Positions 60,691 to 64,000 of a DNA stretch of 64,000 bases are shown in pieces. Each line of letters opens with the position of its first letter. Position 1 is the first letter of the stretch. The notes beneath the pieces were generated by a model. The model did not search any database. It saw only the letters and a program-made list of their open reading frames with translations, and was not told the origin of the DNA. Source of the DNA: an uncultured Eubacteriales bacterium (lineage in GTDB: Bacteria > Bacillota > Clostridia > Peptostreptococcales > Anaerovoracaceae); the NCBI GenBank assembly GCA_902778585.1, contig CACYYD010000005.1, positions 1 to 64,000 on the forward strand. Direction: 5' to 3'. A program made the translations under genes and the position numbers.

Positions 60691-61331
60691 TAATCTACTA
60701 CAACACAGAGTTCTCCGGCGGACGACCAGAGAGCCGAAGACTGCTTGAGAAGGCTTTCGCAAAGCAGCTCGGCGATCCGGCGCTTGCCGGAGATCTTATA
60801 AAAAGAATAAAGACAGGCAAAGAGGGCAAACCGTATATAGACGGCTTCAGCTTCTTCTCGGTCTCACACACGGGCAGCATCTGGGCTGTCCTTATTGACG
60901 AGAGGGAATGCGGGCTGGATATACAGCTTGAGAGAGACTGCAATATGCAGGCCATAGCTGACAGAGTGTATGCTGCAGAAGACCGTGAGATCCTCGGACA
61001 GGCGATTCAGCAGGACGGGCAGGCTAAGGACGTCTTCTTCCGCATCTGGACCCGCCGCGAGACACTCGCGAAGGCACTCGGCGACTCGGCGATAAAGTCA
61101 GATCTTCCGGCGGTCCTGGGGGATCAGATCATCCTCTGCGGTGAGTCCGGAGAGTCCCGCGAAGGCGGGCAGAGAGCCTGGATCATCGCGGATATCCCGG
61201 CAGAAGAGATCATATTTGCGGGAACAGACAGGCCGGACAAAAAGCTCTATGCCGCTGTATGCATTGAAAGCATAGATGCAGATGAAGAGGCAGATGATCT
61301 GCCGGAGCAGCTTGCGTGGGAGCAGATATAA
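60687..61331 (+). CDS. 4'-phosphopantetheinyl transferase (Sfp family)
   Basis: Enzyme of 214 aa that loads the phosphopantetheine arm on carrier proteins. FFSVSHTGSIWAVLI, CGLDIQLERDCN (metal-binding aspartate) and IWTRRETLAKALGD, the equivalent of the usual WTxKEAxxK with Arg for Lys, are seen. The start is GTG at 60687, overlapping the protease stop. No polyketide or peptide synthase is in the window, so the client carrier is elsewhere. Confidence 0.85.
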   Translation: MIIYYNTEFSGGRPESRRLLEKAFAKQLGDPALAGDLIKRIKTGKEGKPYIDGFSFFSVSHTGSIWAVLIDERECGLDIQLERDCNMQAIADRVYAAEDREILGQAIQQDGQAKDVFFRIWTRRETLAKALGDSAIKSDLPAVLGDQIILCGESGESREGGQRAWIIADIPAEEIIFAGTDRPDKKLYAAVCIESIDADEEADDLPEQLAWEQI

Positions 61332-61332
61332 G

Positions 61333-61884
61333 ATGAAGAGCGACGAAACCGGGAAAGAGAATAAAAAGACAGCCACTGAGGCGGCGTATGCATATCTCGC
61401 AAGCAGGATGCGTACGACTGAAGAGGTGAGAAAGTATCTTGAGGGCAAGGAATATCCTGAGTCTGAGATCACTGAAACGCTGAATGATCTCATCGGGATG
61501 AGATATCTTGATGACTATCTTTACGCGCTCAGGTATTATGAATACAACAGGGAGAAAAAGCGCGGAGCCATGAGAGCCGAGCGTGAACTTCTCGAGAAGG
61601 GCATAGACAAGGAAACAGTGCGCAATGCCAGGGAGGACTTCCTTTACGAGCAGAAGGTGGACGAATTCGAAGACGCGCTTGAGATAGCCAGAAAGGAAGT
61701 CTTTACCGCGCCGGATATGTTCGGAGATCCGCTTTCGGGAGGCAAAGTCATCGCGAAGCCATACGATGACAGACTTGCAGCGAAGATCGCAAGGAAACTC
61801 GAAGGCAAGGGCTTCTCAAAAGGGGATATCTTCAGGGTGCTCGACAGCATAAGGCGCGAGTGCGGTGAGAACAGCGCGGAGTGA
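61333..61884 (+). CDS. recX: Regulatory protein RecX
   Basis: All-helical protein of 183 aa that controls RecA filaments. Three tandem RecX repeats are visible: AAYAYLASRMRTTEEVRKYLEGK, the YLDDYLYALRYYEYNREKKRGAMRAERELLEKGI pair, and KIARKLEGKGFSKGDIFRVL. The start is ATG 61333 just after the transferase stop. recJ, another recombination gene, is nearby. Confidence 0.88.
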   Translation: MKSDETGKENKKTATEAAYAYLASRMRTTEEVRKYLEGKEYPESEITETLNDLIGMRYLDDYLYALRYYEYNREKKRGAMRAERELLEKGIDKETVRNAREDFLYEQKVDEFEDALEIARKEVFTAPDMFGDPLSGGKVIAKPYDDRLAAKIARKLEGKGFSKGDIFRVLDSIRRECGENSAE

Positions 61885-61906
61885 CCGCTTATCAGAGGAA
61901 AACGGG

Positions 61907-62608
61907 ATGGCAGGAAACGAGAACATAAACGAAAGATACTCCCGCACCATCAATCTTGTGGGCGAAGAAGGACTGGCAAAACTGAGATCCGCTAAGGTCC
62001 TCATAATCGGGAACGGCGGAGTCGGTTCATATGCCGCCGAGGCCATAGGCCGCTCGGGTGTCGGCAGCGTCACCCTCATGGACGGGGACAGCGTGCAGCC
62101 GAGCAATCTGAACAGACAGCTTGTGGCTCTCACATCAACGCTCGGCAGAAATAAGGCCGAGGTGATGGCTGAGAGGATAAAGGACATCGATCCGGACACT
62201 GAAGTCACAGCCCTGGCCAGATTCTATAAAGTGGACGATGAGCTGGACCTCACTCAGTTTGACTGGGTCGTGGACGCGATAGATGATGTCAATGCGAAGA
62301 CAGCGCTCATAAAGACGGCTGTGGAGAAGGGCGTAAACATAATCTCAGCTATGGGTGCGGCAGGCAAATTCGGGACTGCATTCAAAGTCACAGACATCTC
62401 AAAGACTTCTACATGCCCGCTTGCCAAGGTGATGCGCAAAAGGCTCAGAGACCTCGGCATAGAACATCTGCCGGTGGTATTCTCGGACGAGAAGCCGGTA
62501 CCGAGAAGGGGCGACCTCGGAACGCTCAGCTATGTGCCGGGATCGGCGGGGCTCTGCCTTGCGGGATACGTGATAAGGCAGATAACAGGCTGCCCGCGTG
62601 AGGAGTAA
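61907..62608 (+). CDS. E1-like ATP-dependent enzyme, tRNA threonylcarbamoyladenosine dehydratase type (TcdA/ThiF family)
   Basis: Protein of 233 aa. RYSRTINLVGEEGLAKLRSAKVLIIGNGGVGSYAAE is the TcdA/YgdL start with the nucleotide motif, and DGDSVQPSNLNRQ is the adenylation loop. ATG 61907 gives the usual N-terminus; the frame from 61865 would add recX overlap. The likely reaction is cyclisation of t6A37 in tRNA. MoeB and ThiF are relatives, but length and start favour TcdA. Confidence 0.88.
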   Translation: MAGNENINERYSRTINLVGEEGLAKLRSAKVLIIGNGGVGSYAAEAIGRSGVGSVTLMDGDSVQPSNLNRQLVALTSTLGRNKAEVMAERIKDIDPDTEVTALARFYKVDDELDLTQFDWVVDAIDDVNAKTALIKTAVEKGVNIISAMGAAGKFGTAFKVTDISKTSTCPLAKVMRKRLRDLGIEHLPVVFSDEKPVPRRGDLGTLSYVPGSAGLCLAGYVIRQITGCPREE

Positions 62609-62646
62609 AAAGCGCGCATTACAAGACCGCTCAGGAGGAAAAGACA

Positions 62647-63363
62647 GTGAAGATTTTTGCGATAGGTGATCCGCATCTGTCGTTTGACGAAAAAATTGAC
62701 AAGCCTATGGACAAGTTCGGTCCGGGATGGGAGAACCATACCGAAAGGCTCAAAGCCAACTGGGAAAGCGTGGTCAGCGATGAAGACCTGGTGCTTATCC
62801 CGGGTGACATCTCGTGGGCCCTCAGGATCGATGAGGCCATGGCTGACTTTGAGTGGATACACGCTCTGCCGGGCACAAAGATAATCTCGAAGGGCAATCA
62901 CGACCTCTGGTGGTCAAGGATACAATATCTAAATTCACTCTATGATGATATAATCTTCTTGCAGAATGACTGCCATGTGGTGGAAGGTGAAGGCATTGTC
63001 ATAGCGGCATCGCGGGGCTGGCCTTATCCGGGATCGGATGAGTACACGGAGCATGACGAAAAGATATATGCAAGAGAACTGATGAGGATGAAGATGGGTC
63101 TTGACGCCGCGAAGGCTGCAGCACCTGATTCAAGGATCATCGCGTGTCTGCACTATCCGCCTGCGGGTCCTTCGGGGAAGCCGACAGAGTTCACAAAGCT
63201 CCTCGAGGAATTCGGCGTATGGAAGTGCGTCTACGGGCACCTGCACGGGATGCCGGCATTCAACACAGGCATAAAAGGCAGCCACAGAGGCGTTGAGTAC
63301 ATACTCGCGTCATTCGACTACTTAGGCGGAAAGCCGAAACTGATATACGAAAGCGCTGAGTGA
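62647..63363 (+). CDS. Metallophosphoesterase
   Basis: Calcineurin-like phosphoesterase of 238 aa with all metal motifs: GDPHLSF, PGDISWA, KGNHDLWW, a histidine in ACLHYPP and YGHLHG. The start is GTG at 62647 behind AGGAGG. It resembles the group annotated as serine/threonine phosphatase-like or phosphohydrolase of about 230 aa, common in Firmicutes. Substrate unknown. Confidence 0.85.
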   Translation: MKIFAIGDPHLSFDEKIDKPMDKFGPGWENHTERLKANWESVVSDEDLVLIPGDISWALRIDEAMADFEWIHALPGTKIISKGNHDLWWSRIQYLNSLYDDIIFLQNDCHVVEGEGIVIAASRGWPYPGSDEYTEHDEKIYARELMRMKMGLDAAKAAAPDSRIIACLHYPPAGPSGKPTEFTKLLEEFGVWKCVYGHLHGMPAFNTGIKGSHRGVEYILASFDYLGGKPKLIYESAE

Positions 63364-63389
63364 AAGCGCAATCCGGGGGACCTAATACA

Positions 63390-64000
63390 ATGAAATATGC
63401 GTTCATAGTCAATCCTGCGTCAGGGCAGGGCAAGCACGGCGACGGTTTAATACCGCAGATAGAAGCTCTTATAAAAAGCAGCCCTGAGAAGGACATAAAG
63501 ATCTATTACACAAGAGGCGAAAAAGACGCGACTGTAATAGCTGACAGAGTCGCAGCTGAAGCGGGCGAAGATGTGGTCATCTTCGCGTGCGGCGGAGACG
63601 GTACCATACAGGAGGTCGCGAACGGCATCTACGGGCATGACAATGCCATACTCGGCACTGTTCCGGCCGGCAGCGGCAACGACTTTGTAAGGGAACTCGG
63701 AAAGAAGAACCAAAACAGCAAAGACTATAAGGACCTCGTGAGATTCCTGGGCAGCAGCGACCAGAGGGTAGACCTCATAAGGCTGTCGTGGATAGAAGAC
63801 GGCAAAGAGTGCAGCCGCATGATAACGAACGGCATCAACATAGGCTTTGACGGCAACACCGCGATACTCGCGCACGATCTCAAGAAGCTTCCGGGAGTGT
63901 CCTGCACGGGATCGTACATGCTGGCCGTTGCGACAAATCTGGCGAAGAAGAAGGGGCAGAGGCTCCGCATCACAGCTGACGGCAAAAACTTCCATACCGG
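63390..64000 (+). CDS. Diacylglycerol/lipid kinase family protein (YegS/BmrU type), partial
   Basis: The frame opens at ATG 63390 and runs off the right end. The 203 visible residues show the kinase motifs NPASGQGK at the N-terminus, FACGGDGTIQEVANGI and GTVPAGSGNDFVREL, the phosphate-binding and catalytic region of diacylglycerol kinase-like enzymes. It phosphorylates a lipid such as diacylglycerol, inferred from family. About a third of the protein is probably missing. Confidence 0.85.
   Translation, partial: MKYAFIVNPASGQGKHGDGLIPQIEALIKSSPEKDIKIYYTRGEKDATVIADRVAAEAGEDVVIFACGGDGTIQEVANGIYGHDNAILGTVPAGSGNDFVRELGKKNQNSKDYKDLVRFLGSSDQRVDLIRLSWIEDGKECSRMITNGINIGFDGNTAILAHDLKKLPGVSCTGSYMLAVATNLAKKKGQRLRITADGKNFHT

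Noticed and set aside
59305..60762. 485-codon open frame on the minus strand
   Set aside because: It is antisense to the S41 protease gene; low-complexity cysteine- and arginine-rich text with no motif.

Overview
The window reads like a chromosome segment of a strictly anaerobic, moderately GC-rich Gram-positive bacterium, most likely a member of the Clostridia (Bacillota). The reasons are the oxygen-independent B12 route (CbiD, CbiG, CbiF, CbiH, CbiC), the ftsE-ftsX-M23 peptidase-S41 protease cluster, lipoproteins with Gram-positive style lipoboxes, TTG and GTG starts behind strong AGGAGG sites, and no outer-membrane functions. A family-level guess (Anaerovoracaceae or a related Family XIII lineage) is inference only. 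Every supported gene lies on the + strand. The long minus-strand frames are shadows of GC-rich coding sequence. I saw no rRNA, tRNA, CRISPR array, insertion sequence or phage gene.

Region 1 (1-26640) is an almost continuous cobalamin/tetrapyrrole locus. It starts with a FecCD-type permease and ATPase, then cobyric acid synthase, a CobT-CobU fusion, CobS, an alpha-ribazole phosphatase-like protein, CbiB and CobD (late steps). Next come CbiC, CbiD, CbiF, CbiG, CbiH, a CbiJ-CbiE-CbiT triple fusion and CbiA (corrin ring), a Cys-rich small protein, then HemB, HemC, a CobA-HemD fusion and CbiL. An ABC-2 exporter-like pair with a membrane-anchored partner, a Met8-type precorrin-2 dehydrogenase, and a VWA protein with a MoxR-like AAA+ ATPase close the region before a strong terminator. 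No CbiK/CbiX cobaltochelatase and no B12 riboswitch are recognisable.

Region 2 (26640-45400) is a corrinoid-dependent methyl-transfer island that would use that B12. It has five UroD-superfamily methyltransferase genes plus the remnant of a sixth, one corrinoid protein, one ferredoxin/ASKHA reductive activator, a DUF1638 protein and a cytosolic leucine-rich-repeat protein. Embedded in it are a DUF2292 small protein with metNIQ (methionine import), and a cassette of a split transketolase, a threonine-dehydrogenase-like enzyme, a PPC/DUF296 protein and a beta-hydroxyacid dehydrogenase directly behind one methyltransferase gene. A NhaC-type transporter precedes the last methyltransferase. No MtrH-type, MttB-type or CoM-dependent partner is visible, so donor and acceptor are unknown. 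This is the best candidate for an undescribed system.

Region 3 (45400-54500) is an amino-acid ABC importer, an M20 amidohydrolase and argC-argJ-argB-argD, apparently one unit read from a promoter overlapped by ARG-box-like sites. Upstream lies an unusual array of hairpins whose ends are TTRCACCC/GGGTGYAA. The unit ends at a strong terminator.

Region 4 (54500-64000) is housekeeping: FtsE, FtsX, an EnvC-like M23 protein, RecJ, an S41 protease, a phosphopantetheinyl transferase, RecX, a TcdA-like E1 protein, a metallophosphoesterase and a lipid kinase cut by the window end.
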